Position numbers and translations under genes: made by a program | Notes under the pieces: model-generated | Told to the model about the DNA's origin: nothing | Seen by the model: the letters and a program-made list of their open reading frames with translations, nothing else | The model's database searches: none | Assembly (NCBI RefSeq): GCF_000368145.1 | Contig: NZ_KB849285.1 | Span: forward strand, 181,650-245,649 | Direction of reading: 5' to 3' | DNA length: 64,000 nt | Source of the DNA: Acinetobacter guillouiae CIP 63.46 | GTDB taxonomy: Bacteria > Pseudomonadota > Gammaproteobacteria > Pseudomonadales > Moraxellaceae | Shown here: in pieces, positions 26,570-35,870 of the stretch | Position numbering within the stretch: position 1 is the first letter of the stretch | How the letters are laid out: each line of letters opens with the position of its first letter

Positions 26570-27085
26570 CTAGATACCAATGTTTTGGCGATGTTTTTCA
26601 TACATATCGACACCATCGACTTTGAATACAATGCCTGGAATATCGATTTCAATCATGGCTTTGCCATCGATTGATAATTTGTAATATGACAAGACCGTTT
26701 TAATCGAAAGTTCAGTATCATCACCGGGTTTTGAATTACCAAAATCAATTTCTTCATGACGGCCACGTACAACCATTTCGAGTGCCGTAGTTTCTCCGGT
26801 GTCGTCACGCTGATAGGATCCAGCGAAACGTAAACCAATTGCTCCAACAGTTGCAGCACCGTATTGCCCGATCACCAATGGGTCTATACCACCAAGTTTC
26901 CAAGCAAATTCGATCATGTCATCTGACATGCCTGCATCCCACTTGATACTGCCGTCCATCCCACCGCCACGCCAAGCCTCCAACTTACGTCCGAGTTTTG
27001 GCAAAGTGACTTCACCTGTTTGGCCAAGGTATGAATTACCTTCATTAAACAGATTCATCATTTTTAATTTTTTAGGTAAAGCCAT
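26570..27085 (-). CDS. FII: Major tail tube protein FII
   Basis: A 171-aa protein that polymerises into the inner tail tube. KKLKMMNLFNEGNSYLGQTGEVTLPKLGRKLE and the C-terminal FKVDGVDMYEKHRQNIGI match P2 FII. Sits directly behind the sheath gene with a short leader, in the P2 order. Confidence 0.93.
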   Translation of the reverse strand: MALPKKLKMMNLFNEGNSYLGQTGEVTLPKLGRKLEAWRGGGMDGSIKWDAGMSDDMIEFAWKLGGIDPLVIGQYGAATVGAIGLRFAGSYQRDDTGETTALEMVVRGRHEEIDFGNSKPGDDTELSIKTVLSYYKLSIDGKAMIEIDIPGIVFKVDGVDMYEKHRQNIGI

Positions 27086-27112
27086 GTCATTTTATCCTTT
27101 TTTATTCTTCTG

Positions 27113-28285
27113 TTACGCAGTCATACGTGAAGCGAAGTCAGCCAAATAACGGTCTGTAATACGCTGACGTAAAGTAAGGTCTTCCAGTGGTGGTACTGGC
27201 GTAAAGTCATAATCAAGCAGTAAATGTCCTGATTTTAGCGACTCTTTAGAATTAACAGCTGGATCAAACCAACATTCCCCATCAATGATGTAGCCACCAT
27301 TTTTTAAATCACGAAATTTGGCATTGATGCCGTCGACAATATCTTTAGCCAATGATGGATGAAGGTCTTTATCTACTGCCCACATGTGCCCTTCTGCCAT
27401 GGTGTCGGCAAGAATTTGTGCTGTCCGGGTGTAGTTTTCAAAGGCGAAAAGCGGATCTGCTGAACATGTACGAGAACCCCAAAAACGGAAGCCATCTTTT
27501 TGGATCAATGTGGTGATTTCGTTGCTATTGAGGTAACCAGCATCGGTATCCATGGACTGCAATTGCCAAAAAATATCTTGAGAAATACCTGTTACACCGT
27601 TGACGGGAACGTTGGAAAGTGTTTTCTGCCAACCTGTTTCATTATCAATTTTGGCACGTAAACCTAATGCTCGAGCAGTGGCATCAAATGTCGTGGTTTT
27701 TGATGTGGCTGTGTCCCATCCTAAAAAGTCGGGATAAATCAGCATGGTTTCTCTTGCACCAATTGCTTCACGATATGCAGCTGCTTCTTCTTTTGTTTCA
27801 CAGCCAAAACAAGACAGGTAGTTAAATGCTCGAAGCTTTTCAGCAATTGAGTTTAAAGCCGTTGCCACAGGTGCAGTATCTAGACCAGGAACACCCAAAA
27901 TACGAGGTCGTACTTTCAGATTTTGTTCTGCTGCCAATAAGGCTTTCATGCCTGTATAACGACCATTTTCAACACCACCGATAATTGCTGAGTTTTGTTC
28001 AGCTTCTGTGGTTTTTTGGTCTACACGCACAATGACAGTAATCGCATTGGTTTGGTCTGCGATGGCTTGTAAAGAACGTGCAAGTGTTCCCTTTTCACCT
28101 GCTTTGTCCAAAGCCGTTTTGATATCTGTAGCAAGTACTGGAGTATTGAGAGGTAAAGCTGCTGCATCTGCATCTTCTGCAGTTGCAACCAATCCGATCA
28201 CAGCAGTGGAAACTGTACGGATTGGTCGTGTGCCTTCATTGAGTTCAAGGACTCGGACACCATGATGGTATGAATCTGTAGCCAT
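27113..28285 (-). CDS. FI: Tail sheath protein FI
   Basis: A 390-aa contractile sheath subunit: N-terminal [31 protein letters not shown], a [21 protein letters not shown] block near the core and a C-terminal strand for inter-subunit exchange. P2 FI has 396 aa. The gene heads an operon (FI-FII-E-T-U-D) served by the dyad at 28364. A long hairpin lies right before its ATG. Confidence 0.93.
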   Translation of the reverse strand: MATDSYHHGVRVLELNEGTRPIRTVSTAVIGLVATAEDADAAALPLNTPVLATDIKTALDKAGEKGTLARSLQAIADQTNAITVIVRVDQKTTEAEQNSAIIGGVENGRYTGMKALLAAEQNLKVRPRILGVPGLDTAPVATALNSIAEKLRAFNYLSCFGCETKEEAAAYREAIGARETMLIYPDFLGWDTATSKTTTFDATARALGLRAKIDNETGWQKTLSNVPVNGVTGISQDIFWQLQSMDTDAGYLNSNEITTLIQKDGFRFWGSRTCSADPLFAFENYTRTAQILADTMAEGHMWAVDKDLHPSLAKDIVDGINAKFRDLKNGGYIIDGECWFDPAVNSKESLKSGHLLLDYDFTPVPPLEDLTLRQRITDRYLADFASRMTA

Positions 28286-28290
28286 ATAAA

Positions 28291-28330
28291 AAGCCTGTGA
28301 TCTGTTGTTATGTTTTCAGATCACAGGCTT
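28291..28330 (-). terminator. Long hairpin between the tailspike and FI
   Basis: A perfect 14-bp stem (28291-28304 with 28317-28330), 12-base loop, then TTTTTAT on the minus strand, ending five bases before the FI start codon. It may end the V-to-tailspike transcript; it would also lie in the 5' leader of FI mRNA. Confidence 0.65.
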
Positions 28331-28363
28331 ACAAATTGACTATATATTGTCAGTTAAATGCAG

Positions 28364-28384
28364 TTGTATTAAGGCTTTTTACAA
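28364..28384 (-). promoter_or_regulatory. Ogr-type late promoter site for FI-D
   Basis: TTGT and ACAA separated by 13 bases, matching 33266-33286 and 40031-40051 in every flank base and in most of the spacer. It lies in the position of P2's P_F. A TATAGT at about 28339-28344 is a possible -10. Confidence 0.7.
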
Positions 28385-28389
28385 CTAAA

Positions 28390-30681
28390 CTAGACCCAAT
28401 TTGTCCATGTCAAATTTTTTCTAATTCTTTTCTTCACGTTGGAATCAACAATATTTACAACTGTCTGCATCAAAGTTTTTGTGATTTTATCTAAAACTTT
28501 GACTTGAACTTGGTATTCAGAAAAAGATACTGGTGCATTTAATAGTGGTATTGGACTATTTACATAATAATCAGCTTCTAGAACAATTTGATCTAAATCA
28601 GAAAATTTTAAATTATCTGAAATTATATTTAAGTCATTTGATAAACAAAATAGTTTTTCATCCACATAAATATCGGCACTCGATAAATCAAAAATATTTT
28701 GTGAATAGCCATTTAAGGCAGAATCTAAATATAATCTAGATTTGTTTTTATGATAACAATTTTGGTTGAAACTTAGATTTTTTACATCACAGTTTTTAAT
28801 CACAGGTTGAGATTGAACTGAAGACATATTTTTTATTTTTGTTGAATCGATATTGACTAAGCTACAAGTATCAAATTCGGCTTTTGATTGCCAAAAGTAG
28901 TAATCATTGTTTAATTCCGTAAACTCTAGTCTAGAGTTTTGAGCAAAAACAGAAGAATTTTCAGAAATAAGACCACTAATATTTTTAACAATTGAATTGT
29001 TTAATATTGATACATCAGAAGCTGCTTGTGCAATTGATGGTAATCCACTCGTGGGTAAATTCTTACAATCAATTTCTGAATTATTAACAACCACGCTACA
29101 TTCTTTAGCCAAACCGACAGAACCTGAATACGTTTGTCCAAAAAATGAAACTTTAGTTTTATTATTGATTGAAATTTGAGGCTTTAAGACATTGGCAAAA
29201 GAGAAAAAAATTACATTCCCAAATAATTCAGAAGTATTGAAAGATATATCAATGATGCCTTTGTTTGATTCGATATGAACAACTCTATCAAAGTTTTTTA
29301 GAAGGACATTATTTCCAATAAGTGAAAATTTCTCATCTATTTGATCACTTAAATTTTCAATTGTTATGCCACAGCGTGATAATGTTGTATCTTTCATTTT
29401 TGCTTCAGCGCGAATATTATTCATAATTACTTTTGCATCGCCCGAACGTCTACCAAAATAGAATGCATCGGCAAATGCATCAAAATCATTATTTAAATAC
29501 CAATGCCCACCAACATTATTAATATCAATATTTTCTAATAAAATATTTTTATAGTCAAAGTAACGACTTGCATAACCATACCAGTTTGACATCTTAATAT
29601 TTCTTAAAATAATGTTTTTTGCATAAATATCAAATCCATTCATTCTTGGTGTTTTATAATATTCAGTGTTAGCAAATAGATCTTGAGGCGTATTTGAACC
29701 ATCAATACTTATACCATCAAACAGAACTAAAGCTTCACCAATTGTTTTTATATCGAATGTAGTATATCCAGAAGTATCACTATTATTTTTTAACTTAATT
29801 TTTACATTTCGACCTAGTGCAGTAATGCCTTTTGAGTTTTCAGTTAAAATTGAGTTTTCAAGTAGAAAATCTCGGTCTGAGCCAAAATCAATAGAAATAT
29901 GTTTAACTTTAGATAAATTCATAATTCTTTTGATAATTTCAGATGAATCTTGTGTGGCATTGGTATAACCAGCATCTTCAATTAAAAATATATTTGAATT
30001 TTTTTGACGTTCCCACCCGTAAAAAACACTTACACCATCATTTTCAAGTTGCCGTGTAGCTTTATATACAAATGTATCTCCACCTAGATTTTGCCCTTCC
30101 TCATAAGATTTTAAATAAACAGTTCTTGCTTCCCATACTTCGATATTGAGTAGCTCTTGAATCGAACTTACAAGTGTGACTTTTGTTTTATCTGCATGAT
30201 CTATTGCTTCTTGTTTTGCTTCTTCAACTGTACGGATTGTCGCCATCACAATATCAGCATCAATTTTTAATTCGAAATTGGCTGTATTATCTATCTGAAG
30301 AATCATACGGAATGTCATGATTCTTGCTGTACCATCTGAAGGGTTCGGTTTATATGTTGGCGGATAATTCGAGTATGCAACCAAAACATTACCGGCCCAC
30401 AAACCTAATTCACGAATGTTAAAACCTCCAATAGCACTGGCAATTATAGCCTCAGCACGTAACCAATTTTTATTGTTTGGGTCTGGTGCGAGAGAGTTTA
30501 ATTGGGTTCGATACACTTCATTCACTAATTTAGTAAAATTCGCACTTGGAACAGGCAGGCTACCATTACCATCTCCGAATGACATTTCAGTAATACCTAA
30601 TTTAGTACCATGCTGAATTGCTTCACGAAGTAAAGCTAAACCTTGTTCTGTAAATACTGAATAATATTGTTCACCAGCCAT
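28390..30681 (-). CDS. Tailspike, probable capsule depolymerase
   Basis: A 763-aa receptor-binding protein. Residues 1-165 are the phage tail-collar fibre domain (YYSVFTEQGLALLREAI, MSFGDGNG), which attaches to the baseplate as in P2 H. After a short helix, residues about 170-230 (ARTVYLKSYEEGQNLGGDTFVYKATR) are the entry cap of the right-handed beta-helix seen in Acinetobacter capsule depolymerases. The rest (to about 700) is rich in Asn/Ser and hydrophobic repeats typical of stacked beta-helix rungs. It takes the place of H but has no gpG chaperone beside it. Depolymerase activity is inferred. Confidence 0.8.
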   Translation of the reverse strand: MAGEQYYSVFTEQGLALLREAIQHGTKLGITEMSFGDGNGSLPVPSANFTKLVNEVYRTQLNSLAPDPNNKNWLRAEAIIASAIGGFNIRELGLWAGNVLVAYSNYPPTYKPNPSDGTARIMTFRMILQIDNTANFELKIDADIVMATIRTVEEAKQEAIDHADKTKVTLVSSIQELLNIEVWEARTVYLKSYEEGQNLGGDTFVYKATRQLENDGVSVFYGWERQKNSNIFLIEDAGYTNATQDSSEIIKRIMNLSKVKHISIDFGSDRDFLLENSILTENSKGITALGRNVKIKLKNNSDTSGYTTFDIKTIGEALVLFDGISIDGSNTPQDLFANTEYYKTPRMNGFDIYAKNIILRNIKMSNWYGYASRYFDYKNILLENIDINNVGGHWYLNNDFDAFADAFYFGRRSGDAKVIMNNIRAEAKMKDTTLSRCGITIENLSDQIDEKFSLIGNNVLLKNFDRVVHIESNKGIIDISFNTSELFGNVIFFSFANVLKPQISINNKTKVSFFGQTYSGSVGLAKECSVVVNNSEIDCKNLPTSGLPSIAQAASDVSILNNSIVKNISGLISENSSVFAQNSRLEFTELNNDYYFWQSKAEFDTCSLVNIDSTKIKNMSSVQSQPVIKNCDVKNLSFNQNCYHKNKSRLYLDSALNGYSQNIFDLSSADIYVDEKLFCLSNDLNIISDNLKFSDLDQIVLEADYYVNSPIPLLNAPVSFSEYQVQVKVLDKITKTLMQTVVNIVDSNVKKRIRKNLTWTNWV

Positions 30682-30684
30682 AAT

Positions 30685-31296
30685 TTATGCTCTTTTTGGA
30701 TAGATAGTTGTTTCGTCATGCCCGTAATGAGCAAAAATTGGATAAATGATTGGGGTTGTTTCGTCTTGCTTTGGGTAAATTGTTACGTCTTCACCGTCAT
30801 ACATTGCAACAGCAACATTGGTGTCACCATTTACTGCAATTACATTAATTTCCACACCTTTAAGCTCTCTCGTTAGTGGCTTAGCATCATGTAAAAGTTC
30901 AACCAATGTGTTATATGATTTTTCTGATAATGACTTACCATTTGTATCAATAGTCAATTGGAATGTACCAGGTTCACTCATTGGTAACTCTTGCCACCAC
31001 TCATGTACAGTGAGTGAATAACCGAAGCTTTCAACGATTTGACGTAAGGCGTAATTGGTGCCTTTGTGTTGATGTACTTTGATCGAATTTTTGATTTGGG
31101 CGCGTTTTACTTCATCTGGCCAATCATCCTGCCAACGGTCTACAGAAAATTGCCATGCCAAAATGGATAAAAAATCACTGGGCGCATCATCAATCCGAAT
31201 TAAGCGAGATAGATCCGCATTGAGTTCTGTCATTTGAGCTGAGGTTTCGACAATTTTATGCTCAAAATCTGTGGCATTTGGAGGAAGTAAGTTCAT
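30685..31296 (-). CDS. I: Tail protein I, baseplate (P2 gpI-like)
   Basis: A 203-aa baseplate protein: LLPPNATDFEHKIVETSAQMTEL at the N-terminus and FLSILAWQFSVDRWQDDWPDEVKRAQIKNSI are gpI signatures. It links the fibre to the wedge. The order J-I-tailspike is that of P2. It overlaps the J stop by 4 bp. Confidence 0.9.
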   Translation of the reverse strand: MNLLPPNATDFEHKIVETSAQMTELNADLSRLIRIDDAPSDFLSILAWQFSVDRWQDDWPDEVKRAQIKNSIKVHQHKGTNYALRQIVESFGYSLTVHEWWQELPMSEPGTFQLTIDTNGKSLSEKSYNTLVELLHDAKPLTRELKGVEINVIAVNGDTNVAVAMYDGEDVTIYPKQDETTPIIYPIFAHYGHDETTIYPKRA

Positions 31297-32198
31297 GGCT
31301 CATTCCTCACACTAAGTTTTATTTCAGTACAAAAGGCTGCCTGAAAGTTATTGATATGAACCTCTTCAATTGGATGGACTAACTCAACACGTTCAACACC
31401 TGATACTTTCAATGCTGAATAGATATCTGAGAAGAACACGCCTTTACCGATGCGCTTTGGGGTTTTGGTATAATTGTTAATATTGGCTGTCGCAGCGGAT
31501 AAGACTGAGTCAGTTTCAGGGACATTTTTGGTGACTAAAACAGCTTCAACAATGTAGTTTATAATTTCAGCGGACTGTACTTGAACACGGTCACCTGTAG
31601 GACGTTTCTTTTCAGCAGAAACCGAATTTAAAACGATATTATTCAACTCTGGTGTAGATGCATTATTTGCTGTGTCATGCTGCAAAATGGTCAATAGCGC
31701 ATGTGCTGGTGATGGTGAACTACATTTAACATCCGCCACACGCCCATCTGCTGACAGCGTATGATATTCATAAGATGATTCTGGTCCTGCAGTACTCAAA
31801 GCATCTAATTTTTTCTGAATGCGGTAACGGAAATTTTCATCGGTTTCATAAACTGCAGGTGCAGGTGGTGTGACTGAATTATCTGCTGGAGTAATAAGCA
31901 AACGTGAAACATCAAAATTTGCACCCCAAACGTCTAGATCTGCACCTTCTGCGAACGCCAACTGTGTTGCCAGCGCTTTTTTATTAATATGCGTCCGCAA
32001 TACCATTTCACGATAAGCATTTTCTTGTAGATATTTGTGCAGTGGATCTGATTCACGGCCCAATAAAATCGTGATCGCGTCTTGTTCCTCTGGTGGATAC
32101 AGCGAGATCAAAAATGCTTTACGTTCTGCCAATATTTGTTCGTAATCGATTTCATCGACAAAATTGGGCTTTGGCAGTTGGCTAAAATCCACACTCAT
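31293..32198 (-). CDS. J: Baseplate protein J
   Basis: A 301-aa baseplate J family protein: VDFSQLPKPNFVDEIDYEQILAERK at the start and GADLDVWGANFDVSRLLI match the family. In P2 it is a wedge component. Starts are coupled to W by a 4-bp overlap and it ends 4 bp into gene I. Confidence 0.92.
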   Translation of the reverse strand: MSVDFSQLPKPNFVDEIDYEQILAERKAFLISLYPPEEQDAITILLGRESDPLHKYLQENAYREMVLRTHINKKALATQLAFAEGADLDVWGANFDVSRLLITPADNSVTPPAPAVYETDENFRYRIQKKLDALSTAGPESSYEYHTLSADGRVADVKCSSPSPAHALLTILQHDTANNASTPELNNIVLNSVSAEKKRPTGDRVQVQSAEIINYIVEAVLVTKNVPETDSVLSAATANINNYTKTPKRIGKGVFFSDIYSALKVSGVERVELVHPIEEVHINNFQAAFCTEIKLSVRNEP

Positions 32199-32542
32199 GC
32201 GCCTGCTCCCATATTTAATGGAATTCTAAGATTCATTTGTTGACCTGTGATTTGGGATAAGCCTTCGATGTCGAATACCAATCCATTCCCCTCAACACTC
32301 GACATATAAAGTTGACTGATACTAATCCGATCTTCCCAACGAGAAACCGCTGTATAAATTGCGCTATAACATTTCAAAACCAAGACATCATTAATTGGTT
32401 GATCGAGCAATTCAAAAATGAGAGATCCGTACTCGCGTCGCATGACACGAGATCCAATGGGTGTAGTGATGATGTCTTGCAATGATTGTTGGATAGACTG
32501 TTGTTCTGTTTCCAGGCTTCTACCTGTATTTTTATCAATCAT
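32195..32542 (-). CDS. W: Baseplate protein W
   Basis: A 115-aa gp25-like baseplate wedge protein: IQQSLQDIITTPIGSRVMRREYGSLIFELLDQP is the family's diagnostic sequence. It is related to T4 gp25. It overlaps V by 4 bp upstream and J by 4 bp downstream. Confidence 0.92.
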   Translation of the reverse strand: MIDKNTGRSLETEQQSIQQSLQDIITTPIGSRVMRREYGSLIFELLDQPINDVLVLKCYSAIYTAVSRWEDRISISQLYMSSVEGNGLVFDIEGLSQITGQQMNLRIPLNMGAGA

Positions 32543-33219
32543 GGTAAGGGTTCTCCCGAAGTTTCCTCACCTGATTTAACACCTGATGTTTTATGCAACT
32601 TCAATGAAATAGCACCTGCAGTTACGTCAGCCTCGGTACTGAAGTTTCCTGTTGAATGGCTACTGCCCTGTACAAGTTGACTGCCACCGACTGTATTGTT
32701 TCCTGTCATGGCTGTACTGCCATTGACTTGGACATTGCCATTGATGGTGGTATCACCATTGATGGTTGCCCCACCTGAATTGGCATTGACAGTCACGCCA
32801 CTATCGGCATTGACAGTTACACCACTGTTTGCAGTTAAAACAGCAGTACCGTTGCTAGGTAAAATCACTTCTAATGCATGAGTTTTGGTGTCATAAGAAA
32901 TCATGCAACCATCAGAAAATAGACGTATATTTTTATTTAAATCTTGTGATAACACTGGATTATCTGCATTGTTCAAGCCACCAATTGCAATACCTATCTC
33001 TAATACACCGCATGGACTTAAAACGATGACCTCTTCACCAATAGATGGTGGGTCAAAGGTTTTGTCATTGCCTGCACGTAAATTGAGATAACGGATTTTT
33101 GCAGTGGTAATCTCGCCAATTTGGACGGTCACTGTCAGAAAGGGTTTTGTCGGTTCTACGGTCTTGATTTTTCCTAAACGAATCAGGTTTTCAAGACGTC
33201 GTAATAGGTCTGCACTCAT
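32539..33219 (-). CDS. V: Baseplate spike V
   Basis: A 226-aa baseplate assembly protein V. An OB-fold N-terminus (LENLIRLGKIKTVEPTKPFLTVTVQIGEI) leads to a C-terminal beta-helix spike rich in short Asn/Gly/Thr repeats (GVTVNADSGVTVNANSGG). It pierces the outer membrane. The start codon sits in the arm of a hairpin. It heads the V-W-J-I-tailspike operon. Confidence 0.9.
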   Translation of the reverse strand: MSADLLRRLENLIRLGKIKTVEPTKPFLTVTVQIGEITTAKIRYLNLRAGNDKTFDPPSIGEEVIVLSPCGVLEIGIAIGGLNNADNPVLSQDLNKNIRLFSDGCMISYDTKTHALEVILPSNGTAVLTANSGVTVNADSGVTVNANSGGATINGDTTINGNVQVNGSTAMTGNNTVGGSQLVQGSSHSTGNFSTEADVTAGAISLKLHKTSGVKSGEETSGEPLP

Positions 33220-33242
33220 GACTGCAATCGTGTTGCAGTCAT
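33217..33242 (-). promoter_or_regulatory. Hairpin over the V start codon
   Basis: ATGACTGCAA and TTGCAGTCAT form a 10-bp stem with loop CACGA on the minus strand; the right arm ends in the ATG of V. On the plus strand the same repeat is followed by a run of T's. It could repress V translation or terminate convergent transcripts. Confidence 0.5.
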
Positions 33243-33265
33243 TTTTTTATTGCATGTGGTGGCTG

Positions 33266-33286
33266 TTGTATTAACGCTTTTTACAA
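33266..33286 (-). promoter_or_regulatory. Ogr-type late promoter site for V operon
   Basis: TTGT, a 13-base spacer ATTAACGCTTTTT, then ACAA, the same geometry as the sites at 28364 and 40031. It lies between S and V, the position of P2's P_V. Confidence 0.7.
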
Positions 33287-33287
33287 A

Positions 33288-33734
33288 TCATTTTGAAATA
33301 AGTTTAAATACTTCTGTTTCAATCATATCCATTTCTTCTGTCGTAAATCCTAAAAGTTCTCGACTGGCATATTGAACAGTTGGACCATCTTTTTCGACTT
33401 TGTCGCGTAAACCGTATTGATGAACTCGGGCAATAAATGCCACACGACCTGCAAAACCAATGGCGATGCCTTGGGCTGTGCGCTCAAAGCGCATGTATTT
33501 GGCATTTTTAATCAGATTAAACATTTTATTTTTGATTTTATTTTTCTTGTCCCGGAGACGAAACTTTCTTGGAACATAGGTCGAACCATCTGGATTTTGT
33601 TGTTTTGTGATTCGACTTTTTTGTGATGCTCGTAACTTTCGAGCGATATGCATTTCTAATTTGCGTCGCTCTTGATCACTGAGTTGATTCAGCATACTAC
33701 CCAGATGTTCTGTAAGTGCTTCGAGTTCTGCCAT
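33288..33734 (-). CDS. S: Tail completion protein S
   Basis: 148 aa from ATG 33734, whose start overlaps the R stop (TAATG). It has the phage virion morphogenesis pattern: LTEHLGSMLNQLSDQERRKLEMHIARKLRASQKSRI and PDGSTYVPRKFRL, then AFIARVHQYGLRDKV. It completes the tail at the head-distal end. The longer frame (160 aa) lies inside R and is not needed. Confidence 0.88.
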   Translation of the reverse strand: MAELEALTEHLGSMLNQLSDQERRKLEMHIARKLRASQKSRITKQQNPDGSTYVPRKFRLRDKKNKIKNKMFNLIKNAKYMRFERTAQGIAIGFAGRVAFIARVHQYGLRDKVEKDGPTVQYASRELLGFTTEEMDMIETEVFKLISK

Positions 33735-34237
33735 TAGAAATATTGTTCCTCTGGTTCTGCTGAAATCCACTCTGCTAATGTTTGTCCTGTTTTACTGTCG
33801 ATCATTTTAAAAATTTGCGATGGTAATGCTTTGTCATACTGAGGCTCGTCAGGAAATGAAACACTTAAAGTGCCATCATCATTATGTTTGACAATGACTC
33901 GTTCTGTGAGTGGAAGTGTCAATGCTAAATCTACGGTACCGTTGTCTAAAATCACAGTCTCAAACTTAAATGCATCTTTGCTTTTTTCTAAGTTGACTAA
34001 TAATTCATGCTGATTGACACGCACCCAATCAAGCAATGGAATCATGACTGCGTCCATATCTCCAGCATATTCAGTTAAAATCAAATTGAGATCATAGACA
34101 TATTCAAATGAAAGCCCGTTGGCCAAAGTACAACGGACGTTGCCTTTTTCAGTAAAAATCAGCATTCGTTCAGGATCACGCTGTAATTCTTTAACTGCGT
34201 TAAGCATGTGAGTGCGTAGGCTTTCCAGTTTTTTCAT
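33734..34237 (-). CDS. R: Tail completion protein R
   Basis: 167 aa from ATG 34237, coupled to Rz1 by an ATGA overlap. KKLESLRTHMLNAVKELQRDPERMLIFTEKGNVRC is typical of P2 gpR. It helps finish the tail before head joining. The longer frame to 34282 uses out-of-frame lysis sequence and lacks a ribosome site. Confidence 0.88.
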   Translation of the reverse strand: MKKLESLRTHMLNAVKELQRDPERMLIFTEKGNVRCTLANGLSFEYVYDLNLILTEYAGDMDAVMIPLLDWVRVNQHELLVNLEKSKDAFKFETVILDNGTVDLALTLPLTERVIVKHNDDGTLSVSFPDEPQYDKALPSQIFKMIDSKTGQTLAEWISAEPEEQYF

Positions 34238-34476
34238 GGTTGTTCCTGAATTTTTATGACCGCGTCTACTTGTGCTGCACAAAGTGAACGTGCCAATTCG
34301 GTTTGTTCTAGCGCAAAAACCAAGTCTTGATTGGTATTCAATACAAAAATTGGTTTAGTGCATGGGCTGAGCATTGGATAGAGTTTTTGCACCTGGTGAT
34401 TTGGCATTGCTGTTGAACATGCCACGAATTGCGTCAGGCACAGGCTGAATAGCCCAATTTTTACTGTCTTGATCAT
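34234..34476 (-). CDS. lysC: Outer-membrane spanin Rz1 (LysC-like)
   Basis: An 80-aa lipoprotein frame overlapping the Rz gene in another frame, from 34476 on. The signal segment ends with a lipobox-like FVAC (Cys20). The mature part is proline-containing as in Rz1 proteins. With the Rz it bridges the envelope in the last step of lysis. This embedded arrangement is characteristic of phage spanins. Confidence 0.75.
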   Translation of the reverse strand: MIKTVKIGLFSLCLTQFVACSTAMPNHQVQKLYPMLSPCTKPIFVLNTNQDLVFALEQTELARSLCAAQVDAVIKIQEQP

Positions 34477-34771
34477 GGGTAAATATCTCGTTCAGCGTAA
34501 CTTTGCGCTGTTCATAATTACTATGAATCTCTGTTTGTGCTTTTTGTAATTCTGCAATGGATCGGCTTTGCTCAAGTACTTGGGTACGGATTTTTTCAAG
34601 TGTTTGATCTTGGCTTTGCAGCTGCTGTTGTTTTTCTACAAGTTGTTGTTCTAACTGACCAATTTTTTGCTGAACATGGATGTAATGTTTAAACATTAAA
34701 AATACTATTAAACATAAAAGCAAAGCCAATATTGGCTTTGCAAATGGGCGAAGCACAGTTAAAGCGATCAT
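34355..34771 (-). CDS. lysB: Inner-membrane spanin Rz (LysB-like)
   Basis: A 138-aa protein with one N-terminal membrane helix (about 10-28) and a long coiled-coil ectodomain (HVQQKIGQLEQQLVEKQQQLQSQDQTLEKI). This is the layout of Rz. It overlaps the endolysin by 4 bp and contains most of Rz1 in a second frame. Confidence 0.8.
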   Translation of the reverse strand: MIALTVLRPFAKPILALLLCLIVFLMFKHYIHVQQKIGQLEQQLVEKQQQLQSQDQTLEKIRTQVLEQSRSIAELQKAQTEIHSNYEQRKVTLNEIFTHDQDSKNWAIQPVPDAIRGMFNSNAKSPGAKTLSNAQPMH

Positions 34772-35601
34772 GATGCTTTTTGCACTCCGTAGATGGGTTC
34801 AAGATGCGCTCGTTCCGTAAGGAATTTAGCTTCATAACCGAGTTTCTTATAGTTAGGACCGTTGTATAAACGGAAGACTGTGTCCCAATCTTCTTTTTGT
34901 AAAGCTGTCAGTAAACCCTTTTTAGTCTCAATGAAACGGATGAAAGCCTCTAACTGTAAAGACTCACTGGATTGCATTTGCTCAACAAAATCAAATACGG
35001 ATTTGTAGCCGAGGTCTTGCCAGTTTTCACCCATGATTTGGAACTGCCCCCAAGAACAGGACATAAGTGCAGCTTCTTCGTGGATATTTTTAGCAAGTGA
35101 TAAACGGGTATATTCAGCTTCATTGCCCTTGTACCCACCAGTTGCGGTGTTGACCAGATTTGGAAATAAACGCATTTGTTCATTGGCAAAGGCTTTGCCT
35201 TTAAATTTAACCAAGTATGAATACATTTTATGGCGTTCAAATAGAATCTTGGCCTTACCATTTTTTAGAAAACCAACACCACGAGCTTCAGTTGCACCAA
35301 AGGCACGAATATTGAGTTCTGGAACATTGAGACGAACTGCAGCATTTAGATAGTCTGCACCTTTTAAAAACTTATCAGTACTGCCACCCATTAAGGCTGT
35401 ACGGGTTTTATCACCCACTTTACCATCATCGACTAAGCCATGTTTTCGCTGAAACTGAATCACGGCATATTCGGTATTTGTACCAAAGTCACCATCGGGA
35501 TTAAGTGGTTTTGAATTTAATCCCATGAAACCAAGTGCTATAAGCTGCTTTTGGATAATAACGACAGCATCTCCTCGAGCACCAAATTTAATTAAACTCA
35601 T
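34768..35601 (-). CDS. Endolysin, N-acetylmuramidase family
   Basis: A 277-aa cell-wall hydrolase. Residues 1-70 form a peptidoglycan-binding domain (VIIQKQLIALGFMGLNSKPLNPDGDFGTNTEYAVIQFQRKHGLVDDGKVGDKT). Residues about 85-275 are a DUF3380-type muramidase with FERHKMYSYL and a catalytic Glu region, ALMSCSWGQFQIMG. It digests the host wall for release. P2 uses a different lysozyme; such modular swaps are common. It overlaps the holin gene by 4 bp. Confidence 0.9.
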   Translation of the reverse strand: MSLIKFGARGDAVVIIQKQLIALGFMGLNSKPLNPDGDFGTNTEYAVIQFQRKHGLVDDGKVGDKTRTALMGGSTDKFLKGADYLNAAVRLNVPELNIRAFGATEARGVGFLKNGKAKILFERHKMYSYLVKFKGKAFANEQMRLFPNLVNTATGGYKGNEAEYTRLSLAKNIHEEAALMSCSWGQFQIMGENWQDLGYKSVFDFVEQMQSSESLQLEAFIRFIETKKGLLTALQKEDWDTVFRLYNGPNYKKLGYEAKFLTERAHLEPIYGVQKAS

Positions 35602-35870
35602 GATGCACTCCAGATCAGCTTGGCCACATTACCTTTTGTGCGCAAAATCAAGACACAAAGCAAAACTGCAAATATTGCATCCCACAGGGTTACAGGATCT
35701 TTATAAAATAAAATATGGATGGTTTGTCCCATGAAAGCACCAATCAAAATGGTGGCAAGAATGGAATAACCACGACGATGTCGCAGGCCAGTTGGATTAA
35801 AACAAATGATACGAGCACCGCAGATCATGTATGCAATCAGTGCGATGAATTGAAATAATTGTTCCATCAT
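35598..35870 (-). CDS. Holin-like membrane protein 1
   Basis: A 90-aa protein with three predicted membrane helices (about 8-25, 38-58, 63-80) and a basic C-terminal tail (LRTKGNVAKLIW). It resembles class I phage holins, which make holes for the endolysin. It overlaps the second membrane protein by 4 bp at its start and the endolysin by 4 bp at its end. Confidence 0.7.
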   Translation of the reverse strand: MMEQLFQFIALIAYMICGARIICFNPTGLRHRRGYSILATILIGAFMGQTIHILFYKDPVTLWDAIFAVLLCVLILRTKGNVAKLIWSAS

